A stretch of 64,000 nt of DNA, taken from assembly GCF_900107935.1 (NCBI RefSeq), contig NZ_FNVG01000015.1:59920-123919 (forward strand), in the 5' to 3' direction. Below, one piece after another: positions 1 to 8,427 of the stretch (position 1 is its first letter; every line of letters begins with the position of its first letter). The notes under the pieces were generated by a model. The model did no database searches and had not been told where the DNA came from. It saw nothing but the letters and a program-made list of their open reading frames with translations. Source of the DNA: Vibrio hangzhouensis (lineage in GTDB: Bacteria; Pseudomonadota; Gammaproteobacteria; Enterobacterales; Vibrionaceae). Both the position numbers and the translations under genes were made by a program.

Positions 1-14
1 TTCATTGCTGAAAT

Positions 15-824
15 CTACTCTCGACTTAGCTCAACGTTAATCGCTAACTCCCTAACATCGTCCCAATCAGAATCCTCTGCAGCGACAAACCCTTTCACTT
101 TCAATGGCAGCAGAAGCTCTGGCATTTCCGCATCCATTTTAATAAACGCTTGTTGCAGTCGCTGTTTCAGGTCTGAAGGCATATCAGCACTCACTGCAAT
201 AGCATGAGGTGTATAGCCTTTACTTTCCCACATGATCTTCAGTTGATCAGTGACCTTTGGATCCATCGCATTAAAAGTTCGTTTCACACCGCCACCAGCG
301 GGAAAAAGTCCTTTAGCAACGTTCAAGTAAACGGAATCATGTGAGCGTACATACGTTGGAGTGATGTCAATACCTTGCTGAATGAAGTAACCTCGACTCA
401 AAATACTCGCGGCAAATGCTGCTGGAGAAGGGAAGGCCACGGCCGTGCCAGACAGTTCTGCCATTGAGTTATAAGAACTGTCTTTGCGAACAACGATAAT
501 GCCCTTGATGAGCTTATCTTTAGCTTTGGCGATTGCCCGATAATCATTTTCGCGACTGAACACCGTATAGTGATAAGGGTTCATGTAGGCGATGTCATAA
601 CCATTTTGGGACAGTTCTCGCTCGAACTCAGGAATGGATGGTTTGGTTGCGAACGTCATCGGCACACCTACCTCTTTAGAGAGGTAGTTCATTACCGGAA
701 GCCACTGAGATGCCAGTTTACTTGCCGACTGTTGAGGTACGACACCAAATACTATGCTCTCTTTCGCTGTCACTGTAGACGAGAGCAATAACAAAAAACC
801 TATTGTTATTATTGATATTCTCAT
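15..824 (-). CDS. PhnD-like phosphate/phosphite/phosphonate-binding periplasmic protein
   Basis: Substrate-binding protein of the PhnD/PtxB type (periplasmic binding protein, type 2 fold), about 269 residues. I place the start at the ATG at 824, because it begins a clean signal peptide (MRIS, then a hydrophobic run, then TVTAKES) and has an AGGA about 8 nt upstream. An in-frame start at 881 would add a non-signal stretch. Family-like segments are FGVVPQQSASKLASQW near the mature N-terminus, then GYDIAYMNPYHYTVF and AFPSPAAFAASI. No permease or ATPase gene lies beside it in the window, so it is an orphan here. Such orphans can also act as sensor inputs. The ligand cannot be read from sequence. 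Confidence 0.8.
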   Translation of the reverse strand: MRISIITIGFLLLLSSTVTAKESIVFGVVPQQSASKLASQWLPVMNYLSKEVGVPMTFATKPSIPEFERELSQNGYDIAYMNPYHYTVFSRENDYRAIAKAKDKLIKGIIVVRKDSSYNSMAELSGTAVAFPSPAAFAASILSRGYFIQQGIDITPTYVRSHDSVYLNVAKGLFPAGGGVKRTFNAMDPKVTDQLKIMWESKGYTPHAIAVSADMPSDLKQRLQQAFIKMDAEMPELLLPLKVKGFVAAEDSDWDDVRELAINVELSRE

Positions 825-940
825 AAGCGTAATCCTGACCACAATGTCTATTAAGAATAGGAGGTCATTGCCAATAAACAACTCTCCTTTCTAGCTAAGA
901 AACCCCTTAGTCAATCAGCGTCACCGGTTTTGGGAGCATG

Positions 941-993
941 AAAAAAGCCCGCAAATTTGTTACCGTGCACCGTTAACAAATGGCGGGACTTTA
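941..993 (-). terminator. Rho-independent terminator of the chitinase gene
   Basis: Long imperfect inverted repeat (AAAGCCCGCAAATTTGTTACCG paired with CGGTTAACAAATGGCGGGACTTT in the minus reading, with small mismatches), ending in six T on the minus strand. It lies just past the chitinase stop codon. Confidence 0.75.
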
Positions 994-1021
994 TTTACTT
1001 TACTGAACGCTTAGATAGCTG

Positions 1022-3544
1022 TTAATTACATGCGCCAAGATCTTTCCACACGCCCCACTCTCCTGACTGGGTAGGGTCTTCACCCTGTGTCCACCATTTG
1101 GCCTGATAGTTGAGTCCTTGATAGACAACACTGTCGCCACCGTTGTAGACCATCGCAGGATCCCAGGTATCGTGACAACCAACCACCACTCCCTCCGCTT
1201 TCACGGTCAACGTATGAGACTGCGTCGCTGTCAGTTCGCCATCACTTACGACCACGGTAAAAGTATAATCCGTATCAGTTGTGAGACTAGGTGCTACAAA
1301 ATTAATAGCACTCCCATTCACTGTGACGTTTAACTCCGTTGGTGCTTGCCATGTAAAGGACAGTGGATCATTCTCTGCGTCACTTGATCCGCTGGCATCC
1401 AGCGACACATTGTCACCAGCATTTGCTGTGGCCACGCCTGTAATTACCGCTGATGGGGGGGTATTAACGGGTGTGCTATTCTTCGGATTCACTGTGACCT
1501 GTACGTTGGCCGAGTCAGTTGCTCCTTCATTATCGGTCACGGTCAACATGAAGTGATAGGTGACGCTTTGTGCCACTTCGGCAACACTGACGTTAAGCTG
1601 AGCGGTGTTTTCTCCACTGACTGGCAGCGACTGACCGACAGGCTGAGTCCATACATGGCTGACAATGCTGCCGTCACTATCGCGTGACAAACTGCCATCC
1701 AGAACTACACTGGCAGGCCCTTCTACCGTTTGGTTGCTACCTGCGTTGGCAGTAGGTACCCGGTTTGCTGGCACTCCTCCAGCCAAACCTTCGTGCATCG
1801 CATTGAGGATATCACCATTATCGGCGTCAATTTCCCATGAGAACAGCCCCGCCAACCCCAGGCTGCGAACATACGCACCCTTTGCTTTTACCGAGCGGTC
1901 GTCATCAAAGGTAATCAAATCACCCGTAGTTGGATTCCATACATAGGGTGCTTCTGCCATCGCATCGTAGCCGTACTCAAAACCATTGATGCCGGTACTA
2001 TTGGCTCCCAGCATGTAGGACTTAAGGCCTTTGTAATCAATAACGCCATCTTCCCAAACCCCCTGCGCGGTAGTGCCGCTCAGTTTACCTGTCGCAGTAC
2101 CTGTCATTGGATCGCTGGGATCGGTGAGCGTGTCGGGCGTGACACCCGTCCAGCCACGGCCATACATGGCGGTACCCAAAACCAGTTTGTTCGCGGGTAC
2201 GCCTTGAGCAAGCAATAACTGGATACCATTATCAGCGGTATAAGCTGGTCCTTTGTACGGTATGCCTTCAGCGTCTACACCAGTTCCATCGCACTGACCC
2301 GGATGCATAAAGTTGCCACAATACAATGCGGTTTGATGCCCCGGGACATTATTCCAGCCACCATAAAAATCGTAGGTCATGGCAAAGATGTAATCCATAT
2401 AAGGAATCGCTTCCGCATAATTCACATCTTCAATCTTATCGAAGCCAACACCAATCGCTGAGGTCAGTTCATAGACACGGCCTGTATCCGCTTCTAGCTC
2501 ATCCAGCATGGTTCGCAGCTCTCGCATCAAAGCCACATACGCCGGACCGTCTTTCACCGGATCACCTAAATCAGGCGCAGCGCCATCTCCTCCTGGAAAC
2601 TCCCAGTCGATGTCGACGCCATCATAGAACTTCCAGGTTTTCAGGAAGCGTTTCACCGAAGCAACAAAAATGTCTCGGTTGGCTTTGTCGGTAAAGCTGT
2701 AAAAAGGGTCTGAAAGGGTCCAGCCACCGATTGACGGAATAATTTTCAGATCTGGATTGCGCTGTTTGAGTGCCATTAGCATGGCGTAATTACCCTTGAT
2801 TGGCGTATTGTAGTCATGTCCAGCCTGAGTAAACCCTTTCTGGTATGCGGCCCAAGGGTCGTGGATCACCACTTCGAAGTCTTGCATACCACGGCAGGCG
2901 GTTTGCAGTGCATTAAAACTGTTGCCCCCCACAGATTTCACCGATTCGTTTGGTCCACAAATGGGTATGAAGCCGTACAGAATATGAGTCAGATTATCTG
3001 CCGGAATGTTATCGACGGTATAGCCTCGACCGTAAATCCCCCACTCAACAAAATAGGTTCCCACGACGGTATTTGGATCGGAGTTGTAAGACTTATTGTT
3101 AGGGTCAACGTTCATAGTCAGAGGCTTTAAATGAGCGCCATCGGTATCCGCAACCACCAATTCCATTGCTGTACTTCGGCTGCACCCTGTAGCATCACAG
3201 GCCTCCACCTCCATCTGATATAAGCCCCCCTGTCCATAACCAAAACTGGCCGTGGTCTGACTGCCATTGATGGCGCCGCTCGCAACCTTTGCGCCATCAA
3301 AATAGATGTTGTAAGTGTCTCCCGTGGTGCCACTCCACTGATTAAAGGTAATATTGATTTGTGCTAAGTCGCTATACTGCACCATCTGGTCATAACCTGT
3401 GGTGGTTTCCATTGCCAATTGGATTTTCGAAAACTGCAGATTGTTCGAGCCCCAGACGTCGATAGAAGGCTTAGCGGGTGCCGCAGCCACACTTTGACTG
3501 AGAGCCAAAGCCAGTGTCGACACACCAAGTACGATTCTATTCAT
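1022..3544 (-). CDS. chiA: Chitinase A, secreted GH18 endochitinase with two PKD-like domains and a C-terminal chitin-binding domain
   Basis: Secreted chitinase of 840 residues that hydrolyses chitin to chitooligosaccharides. The start is the ATG at 3544, which opens a signal peptide (MNRIVLGVSTLALAL then SVAAAPAKP). A start at 3589 would put extra residues in front of it. Order: ChiA N-terminal beta-sandwich (about 25-135), GH18 barrel (about 155-590) with DGVDIDWE ending in catalytic Glu315, two PKD-like domains (about 600-690 and 695-785), then a carbohydrate-binding module (CBM5/12) with the YNGGDSVVYQGLNYQAKWWT pattern. Glu315 is the catalytic number known for V. harveyi ChiA, which supports the chosen start. 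It is transcribed divergently from the thiamine operon and ends at a strong terminator. Chitin induction through ChiS is expected from the genus but not visible here. Confidence 0.96.
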   Translation of the reverse strand: MNRIVLGVSTLALALSQSVAAAPAKPSIDVWGSNNLQFSKIQLAMETTTGYDQMVQYSDLAQINITFNQWSGTTGDTYNIYFDGAKVASGAINGSQTTASFGYGQGGLYQMEVEACDATGCSRSTAMELVVADTDGAHLKPLTMNVDPNNKSYNSDPNTVVGTYFVEWGIYGRGYTVDNIPADNLTHILYGFIPICGPNESVKSVGGNSFNALQTACRGMQDFEVVIHDPWAAYQKGFTQAGHDYNTPIKGNYAMLMALKQRNPDLKIIPSIGGWTLSDPFYSFTDKANRDIFVASVKRFLKTWKFYDGVDIDWEFPGGDGAAPDLGDPVKDGPAYVALMRELRTMLDELEADTGRVYELTSAIGVGFDKIEDVNYAEAIPYMDYIFAMTYDFYGGWNNVPGHQTALYCGNFMHPGQCDGTGVDAEGIPYKGPAYTADNGIQLLLAQGVPANKLVLGTAMYGRGWTGVTPDTLTDPSDPMTGTATGKLSGTTAQGVWEDGVIDYKGLKSYMLGANSTGINGFEYGYDAMAEAPYVWNPTTGDLITFDDDRSVKAKGAYVRSLGLAGLFSWEIDADNGDILNAMHEGLAGGVPANRVPTANAGSNQTVEGPASVVLDGSLSRDSDGSIVSHVWTQPVGQSLPVSGENTAQLNVSVAEVAQSVTYHFMLTVTDNEGATDSANVQVTVNPKNSTPVNTPPSAVITGVATANAGDNVSLDASGSSDAENDPLSFTWQAPTELNVTVNGSAINFVAPSLTTDTDYTFTVVVSDGELTATQSHTLTVKAEGVVVGCHDTWDPAMVYNGGDSVVYQGLNYQAKWWTQGEDPTQSGEWGVWKDLGACN

Positions 3545-3889
3545 GTAATTATTCTCTTTCCCTAAAAACCATAATGTCCCTGTCCACATCGGTTAAAAAA
3601 ATGTAAACATCGAGAATAATAAATAGGAGCTCATGATTATTTTTTGCGCTTTTAATAAACCCACTTCGAGTCACCACTCAAAAATACCTGGAGACTTTCA
3701 AGAGTTTTCATTCCATATTAAACACGCTGCCCACATTTTTTTTACTGTTGACCGGCATCCTGGTTGACAGAATACTCTCCTCCCATTAGCACCATGAAAC
3801 CAGCGTTGTAGTGGATTGTGTAAATAAGTAGATTCGCTCACGCTTTAGTTCTGGAAAAAAAATGTCCGTTGTATAACAATGACTTTCTC
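3545..3889. promoter_or_regulatory. Divergent intergenic region between chiA and the thiamine operon
   Basis: About 345 bp of AT-rich DNA without a gene. It must hold the chiA promoter (minus) and the thiD promoter (plus). A weak sigma70 candidate for thiD is TTCTGG at 3849 and TATAAC at 3872, 17 bp apart, just before the riboswitch. No other clear motif was seen. Confidence 0.45.
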
Positions 3890-3975
3890 ATTAGTCGGGG
3901 AGCGTTTTCGCTGAGATCACCATAGGTGAGACCCGTTGAACCTGATTCAGTTAGCACTGACGTAGGGAACTGATA
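3890..3975 (+). promoter_or_regulatory. TPP (THI-box) riboswitch
   Basis: The conserved THI-element words occur in order: GGGGAGC, GCTGAGA, GGTGAGACCC, GAACCTGATTCAGTTAGCA, then CGTAGGGAA, with TTAGT and ACTGA closing the base. It lies 80 nt before thiD, in the sense direction. Binding of thiamine pyrophosphate should repress thiD-tenA. The downstream stretch holds TGCAC/GTGCA arms (3994-4008) and a CTGCGCAG segment close to the thiD Shine-Dalgarno, suggesting translational control. That mechanism is inference. Confidence 0.95.
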
Positions 3976-4054
3976 GACGCCTCACGATCGCCCTGCACCC
4001 GCAGTGCATCTTGTTATGCCTATTGCTTGTTCCTGCGCAGAAAAGGAGCACACA

Positions 4055-4879
4055 ATGGCAACCTCAAAATCCAACACGCCTATCGTATTAACCATCGCTG
4101 GTTCTGACTCTGGTGGTGGTGCCGGTATTCAGGCCGATATCAAAGCGATCTCTGCAACCGGCAGTTACGCCTGTTCCGTGATCACCGCCCTGACAGCCCA
4201 GAACACTCAGGGCGTCTCTGGCATTCTGGGGATCGAGCCTGAATTTGTGCATGCCCAGCTAGACGCTGTATTTAGCGACCTTAATATCGTCGCGGTAAAA
4301 ATCGGCATGCTGGCAGATGCTACAATCATCACCGCCGTAGCAGAAAAAATACGTCACTATCGCCCTAAGTTCGTGGTATTGGATCCTGTAATGGTGGCCA
4401 CCAGCGGCGACCTGCTGCTTGAGGCCAATGCTATTGATGCATTGAAAAGTGAACTGCTGCCACTGGCTACGATCATTACCCCTAACCTACCCGAATGTGC
4501 GGCACTGCTAGGCAGCACAACCCCGGGTTCTCAGTCGGCGATGGAAGCATTGATTGAGGACTTACGCTCACTGGACACCCCTGCCATTTTACTCAAAGGG
4601 GGGCATCTGGAGTCCGAGCAAACCAGCACCGACCTGTTAATCACACCATTTGAAGTTCATTACTACGAAACTGAGCGGATCCATACTCAGAACACGCACG
4701 GCACAGGGTGTACGTTAAGTTCGGCGATCGCCTCATATCTGGCACAAAACTACCCGCTTACAGAAGCAATCTCTCTGGCTAAACAGTACATTACTCAGGC
4801 CATCTCTCATGCTGATGCACTCAATATTGGCCATGGCCACGGTCCCGTCCATCACTTCTTTGCTCTTGCTCATGATTGA
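4055..4879 (+). CDS. thiD: Hydroxymethylpyrimidine/phosphomethylpyrimidine kinase
   Basis: Cytosolic kinase of the ribokinase fold that phosphorylates HMP and HMP-phosphate to HMP-PP for thiamine synthesis, 274 residues. The ATG at 4055 follows AAAAGGAG with 6-nt spacing. An upstream in-frame ATG at 4004 has no ribosome site and would lie in the riboswitch expression platform. Motifs: TIAGSDSGGGAGIQAD near residue 14 (substrate loop), DPVMVATSG (about 110) and NTHGTGCTLSSAIAS (about 213, the anion hole with catalytic Cys). It is first in a TPP-controlled operon with tenA. Confidence 0.96.
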   Translation: MATSKSNTPIVLTIAGSDSGGGAGIQADIKAISATGSYACSVITALTAQNTQGVSGILGIEPEFVHAQLDAVFSDLNIVAVKIGMLADATIITAVAEKIRHYRPKFVVLDPVMVATSGDLLLEANAIDALKSELLPLATIITPNLPECAALLGSTTPGSQSAMEALIEDLRSLDTPAILLKGGHLESEQTSTDLLITPFEVHYYETERIHTQNTHGTGCTLSSAIASYLAQNYPLTEAISLAKQYITQAISHADALNIGHGHGPVHHFFALAHD

Positions 4880-5034
4880 TGCTCTGCTTACCCCCTCTTT
4901 GAATGACCATGTTGATGCCAAGGCACTCTGTTTAGCAGCGACGACGATGTGTTCACTGAGTTCATGCACCAACACAAGATCGTATTGTCTCAAACCACCT
5001 GTGAGACGTTTGTCCCCGCACTATAGGAACTTCT

Positions 5035-5697
5035 ATGAATCATCAGGATTTGATTAACGCCTGTCTGCCCGAATGGCAGGCGTATACTGAACACGACTTC
5101 GTCCAGCAACTAGCAAATGGCAGCCTGAGTCAGCGGGCCTACTTGCATTATCTGAAGCAAGACTTTCTGTTCCTCAAGCAATATGGCAGAGCCTACGCAC
5201 TGGCAATATATAAAGCTAAGACACTGACTCAGATGCGCGAAGCGGTTCCTAACGTTGCCGCGCTGCTAAATAGCGAAATTGCCCATCATGTCACTCACTG
5301 CAATCAATGGGGGATCACAGAATCCGATATGGAAGGTGAGGAAGAAGATTTTGGTACAGTGGCCTACACACGATATGTGTTGGACGCGGGCATGACCGGA
5401 GAACTGGTTGATCTGTATACGGCTCTGGCCCCATGCTCTATCGGTTATGCGGAGATAGGCAAAACGCTGGCTGAGCACCCTGAGACTCAGCTAGAAGGAA
5501 ATCCTTACCGCAGTTGGATCGAACTCTACGGCGGTGAGGAGTTTCAATCCGGGGTAAATACCAGTATTAATCGTTTAAACACCTTGCTGGTTGACATCGA
5601 TATTCACAGCCAGCGAGCCCAAGAAGTCAAACAGGCGTTTAAAACCGCCACACGAATGGAAATCGCCTTCTGGCAACAGGGCTTAGACGCGGCTTAA
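5035..5697 (+). CDS. tenA: Aminopyrimidine aminohydrolase / thiaminase II (TenA)
   Basis: All-helical TenA enzyme (220 residues) that salvages HMP from degraded thiamine by hydrolysing aminomethyl-aminopyrimidine. It feeds ThiD, the gene before it. Recognised by the N-terminal HDFVQQLANGSLSQRAYLHY pattern, the YTALAPCSIGYAEIG segment with the active-site Cys (about 135) and the C-terminal EIAFWQQG with the catalytic Glu. AGGA at 5025 precedes the ATG. It is 155 bp downstream of thiD with no visible terminator between, so probably under the same TPP riboswitch. Confidence 0.93.
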   Translation: MNHQDLINACLPEWQAYTEHDFVQQLANGSLSQRAYLHYLKQDFLFLKQYGRAYALAIYKAKTLTQMREAVPNVAALLNSEIAHHVTHCNQWGITESDMEGEEEDFGTVAYTRYVLDAGMTGELVDLYTALAPCSIGYAEIGKTLAEHPETQLEGNPYRSWIELYGGEEFQSGVNTSINRLNTLLVDIDIHSQRAQEVKQAFKTATRMEIAFWQQGLDAA

Positions 5698-6025
5698 GCC
5701 AATATCGCCCTATCGAGGACGTATTTTTTTAATCTTACTTTAGTCCAATTAACAAACAAATATCACACTCACAAGCCGCATATAGAATTTTGTGCCAGAT
5801 ATCACGTGTTAACACAATATTTACATCCGAACTTAACATTAGCAACAAAGTTAGGTAGGATTCGCGAGGTGTTTTATAGAATCAAACACATCGCGCTCAC
5901 CTGTTTCATGCTTTTCGTGCAAGCAAGGACGATTGAGGCAGGATGAGTATCAACAATAGCTTTTGAGCAATCAGAACATCAGTCGCTGAGTTTCAAAAGC
6001 TACCCCAGCTCTACAGGGAAGAACT
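5698..6025 (+). promoter_or_regulatory. Long structured leader upstream of the AGCS symporter
   Basis: 328 bp with no gene. From 5831 on there are four consecutive potential RNA helices: 5831-5837 with 5850-5856; 5863-5874 with 5884-5895 (11 of 12 pairs, 9-nt loop); 5900-5908 with 5934-5942 (9 pairs including two G-U), enclosing a 5-bp hairpin 5909-5913/5921-5925; and 5957-5966 with 5993-6002 (10 perfect pairs). A CCCC at 6003-6006 could pair with the AGGGAA Shine-Dalgarno at 6015. It does not show the conserved boxes of the glycine riboswitch found before V. cholerae VC1422. Confidence 0.6.
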
Positions 6026-7576
6026 ATGCAGTCTTTGGTTGATTTTTTAAACGGGATTATCTGGAGTCCCGCTCTGATTTATTTATGTCTTGGTGCAGGC
6101 CTTTTTTATTCTGTCCTTACTCGCTTTGTTCAAGTTCGTCATTTCTTTGAAATGTGGCGCTTGCTACTGTCGGGGAAAAGTTCAGAAAAAGGGATTTCAT
6201 CGTTTCAGGCTCTGGCAGTCTCACTGTCTGGCCGTGTAGGTACAGGTAACATCGCCGGTGTGGCAGCAGCGATCGGTTTTGGTGGCCCTGGTGCCGTATT
6301 CTGGATGTGGACCGTAGCGTTTTTTGGCGCAGCCACCGCATACATAGAGTCAACTCTGGCTCAAATTTATAAAGAAGAAGATCGCGGCGAGTTCCGTGGT
6401 GGTCCTGCTTACTATATTGAAAAAGCCATGGGGCAAAAATGGTACGCATGGATCTTTGCCATTGCGACGATTTTCGCTTGTGGTGTGTTACTGCCAGGCG
6501 TTCAATCGAACAGTATCGGTAATGCGGTCGAAACTGCATTCGGAACTGGCGCGATGATCGATACTGCCATCGGTACCATCAGTTTTGCCAAAATTTTCAC
6601 TGGTGCAGTCATCTCTGTCATTCTGGCGTTCATCATCTTTGGTGGCGTAAAACGTATCGCGAACTTCACTCAGATCGTGGTTCCTTTTATGGCACTAGCC
6701 TACATCATCATTGCTTTCGTTATTATTCTGCTGAACATTGGCGAAGTACCACGTATCGTAGGTATGATCATCGGCGATGCCTTTACCCCTATGGCGGGCT
6801 TTGGCGCGGCAATTGGCTGGGGTGTGAAACGTGGTGTTTACTCGAATGAAGCGGGTCAAGGCACAGGTCCACATGCAGCGGCAGCAGCAAACGTTGACCA
6901 CCCAGCACAGCAAGGTCTGGTGCAGTCTTTCTCTATCTATATCGATACGCTGCTAGTGTGCTCTGCAACGGCCTTTATGATCCTTATCACTGGTGCGTAC
7001 AACGTTCACGGTGCAGGTGAAGGTGCATTCCTGGTACAAAACCTGGCAGAAACTGTGGGCGCAAATGGTCCGGCGTTTACCCAGCTCGCCATTGAAAGTA
7101 CGATGCCTGGCGTAGGTAAACTGTTTATTGCGTTTGCACTGTTCTTCTTTTCATTCACCACTATTCTTGCTTACTACTACATAGCAGAAACCAACATCGC
7201 TTATATTCGTCGCACATTTAAGCTAAGTGGACTGATGTTCTTCCTTAAACTGGTTCTGATTACATCGGTATTCTACGGTACGGTAAAAACGGCAAACCTG
7301 GCGTGGGCAATGGGTGATGTGGGCGTTGGCTTGATGGCGTGGCTGAATATTGTTGGCATCATCATCATCTTCTTCATGGCTAAGCCAGCGATAGTGGCTC
7401 TTAAAGACTATGAACGTCAGCAGCAACAGGGTGTGAAAGACTACACATTCAACCCTGTCGCATTGGGCATCCAAGGGGCTGATTATTGGGAAGAACGCTA
7501 TAAGCGTCGCCAAGGAGAGAAACCGAAAAGTGAAGAAACCATCACAGTCACCGGTGAAACTCAACCCTCTCAGTAA
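6026..7576 (+). CDS. AGCS family sodium:alanine/glycine symporter
   Basis: Inner-membrane symporter of the alanine-or-glycine:cation symporter family, 516 residues, about 10-11 membrane segments and a polar C-terminal tail. Family signatures: SLSGRVGTGNIAGVAAAIGFGGPGA near residue 67-90 (the unwound helix that binds substrate and Na+), WGVKRGVYSNEAGQGTGPHAAAAA near 265-290 and the FTTILAYYYIAETN segment near 380. Start ATG follows AGGGAA. It is monocistronic, with a structured leader before it and a strong terminator after it. The exact substrate (alanine, glycine or another amino acid) is not determinable. Confidence 0.92.
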   Translation: MQSLVDFLNGIIWSPALIYLCLGAGLFYSVLTRFVQVRHFFEMWRLLLSGKSSEKGISSFQALAVSLSGRVGTGNIAGVAAAIGFGGPGAVFWMWTVAFFGAATAYIESTLAQIYKEEDRGEFRGGPAYYIEKAMGQKWYAWIFAIATIFACGVLLPGVQSNSIGNAVETAFGTGAMIDTAIGTISFAKIFTGAVISVILAFIIFGGVKRIANFTQIVVPFMALAYIIIAFVIILLNIGEVPRIVGMIIGDAFTPMAGFGAAIGWGVKRGVYSNEAGQGTGPHAAAAANVDHPAQQGLVQSFSIYIDTLLVCSATAFMILITGAYNVHGAGEGAFLVQNLAETVGANGPAFTQLAIESTMPGVGKLFIAFALFFFSFTTILAYYYIAETNIAYIRRTFKLSGLMFFLKLVLITSVFYGTVKTANLAWAMGDVGVGLMAWLNIVGIIIIFFMAKPAIVALKDYERQQQQGVKDYTFNPVALGIQGADYWEERYKRRQGEKPKSEETITVTGETQPSQ

Positions 7577-7596
7577 CTGAGACGAGATAGATAAAG

Positions 7597-7624
7597 AAAA
7601 GGGTAGCCAGCGCTACCCTTTTTT
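7597..7624. terminator. Bidirectional terminator between the AGCS symporter and satP
   Basis: AAGGGTAGC / GCTACCCTT stem with a CAGC loop, followed by T-runs on both strands. It separates two convergent genes. Confidence 0.9.
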
Positions 7625-7657
7625 ACATTCACTGTTCCCGAATGAATGAAATCAAAA

Positions 7658-8251
7658 TTATGCCGGAATTTCCTGAGCGGTCATTTCTGGTGTTCTCTTC
7701 TCACCGATTGGCAAAATTGTGCGCCCGTACTCGTTATTCAGTACCTGAGCCATCGCAAAGTAAATCGCACTCGCGCCGCAGAAGATACCTTCAAAGCCAG
7801 CAATCGTACCAATCAGTTCACTGCCGAAGAAATCACGTGCAGCTAACAGGAAAAACAAAACTGTCAAAGAGCCAAATACCACCTGCTTTGCAACTGGATA
7901 GCAAAGTGAACCGATGAACATAAAGCCAGTAAACACTCCCCAGAGCAATAGGTACCAACCCATAAATTTCGCCGGGCTTGCCGGTAGGCCCATATATGGC
8001 ATCACGATAATACCCACCAGCGTCAGCCAGAACAGACCATAAGAAGTGAAAGCCGTGGTACCAAATGTGTCGCCTCGCTTAAAGCACATCATGCCTACAA
8101 ACACCTGGCTCAGACCGCCGTAAAAAATCCCCATCGCCAGAATCATTGAATCAATAGGAAAAAATCCAGCATTGTGGATGTTCAGTAGAATGGTTGTCAT
8201 ACCAAAGCCCATTAGGCCAAGTGGCGCCGGGTTAGCGAGTTTGTTCGACAT
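7658..8251 (-). CDS. satP: SatP/YaaH-type acetate (succinate) transporter, GPR1/FUN34/YaaH family
   Basis: Six-helix inner-membrane acetate:proton symporter, 197 residues, the usual length. The N-terminal NPAPLGLMGFG is the family signature. Also visible are GGLSQVFVGMMCFKRGDTFGTTAFTSYG-like membrane segments and a short polar C-terminus. It is convergent with the AGCS gene and separated from guaA by a bidirectional terminator, so transcribed alone. Role: uptake of acetate as carbon source, or its re-uptake after overflow. The symbol is given by family; no specific test of the acetate pore residues was made. Confidence 0.9.
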   Translation of the reverse strand: MSNKLANPAPLGLMGFGMTTILLNIHNAGFFPIDSMILAMGIFYGGLSQVFVGMMCFKRGDTFGTTAFTSYGLFWLTLVGIIVMPYMGLPASPAKFMGWYLLLWGVFTGFMFIGSLCYPVAKQVVFGSLTVLFFLLAARDFFGSELIGTIAGFEGIFCGASAIYFAMAQVLNNEYGRTILPIGEKRTPEMTAQEIPA

Positions 8252-8380
8252 GTAAAAGAGCCTTACTTCAAAATAAGTGGTAAAAGTTATAGAAAAATTT
8301 TAATCGAAATTTGTGATACTGAGCAGATCTATTATTTGCAATCTAAGATTTAGCAATTGAATATATAAACCTACACGCAT

Positions 8381-8408
8381 AAAAAAACCGGCAAATGCCG
8401 GTTTTTTT
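8381..8408. terminator. Bidirectional terminator downstream of guaA
   Basis: Perfect AAAAAAACCGGC / GCCGGTTTTTTT hairpin with AAAT loop. It gives T-runs on both strands and serves guaA on the minus strand. Confidence 0.92.
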
Positions 8409-8427
8409 TATTCAAATGAAATCAGGG

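Noticed and set aside
1118..3130. Several long plus-strand open frames antisense to chiA
   Set aside because: They are shadows of the GC-rich third positions of chiA and have no start signals or protein families.
5831..6025. Glycine riboswitch before the AGCS symporter
   Set aside because: The conserved glycine-aptamer words (GGAGAG, ACCGAAGG, CTCTCAGG and similar) are not present. The structure is reported as uncharacterised instead.
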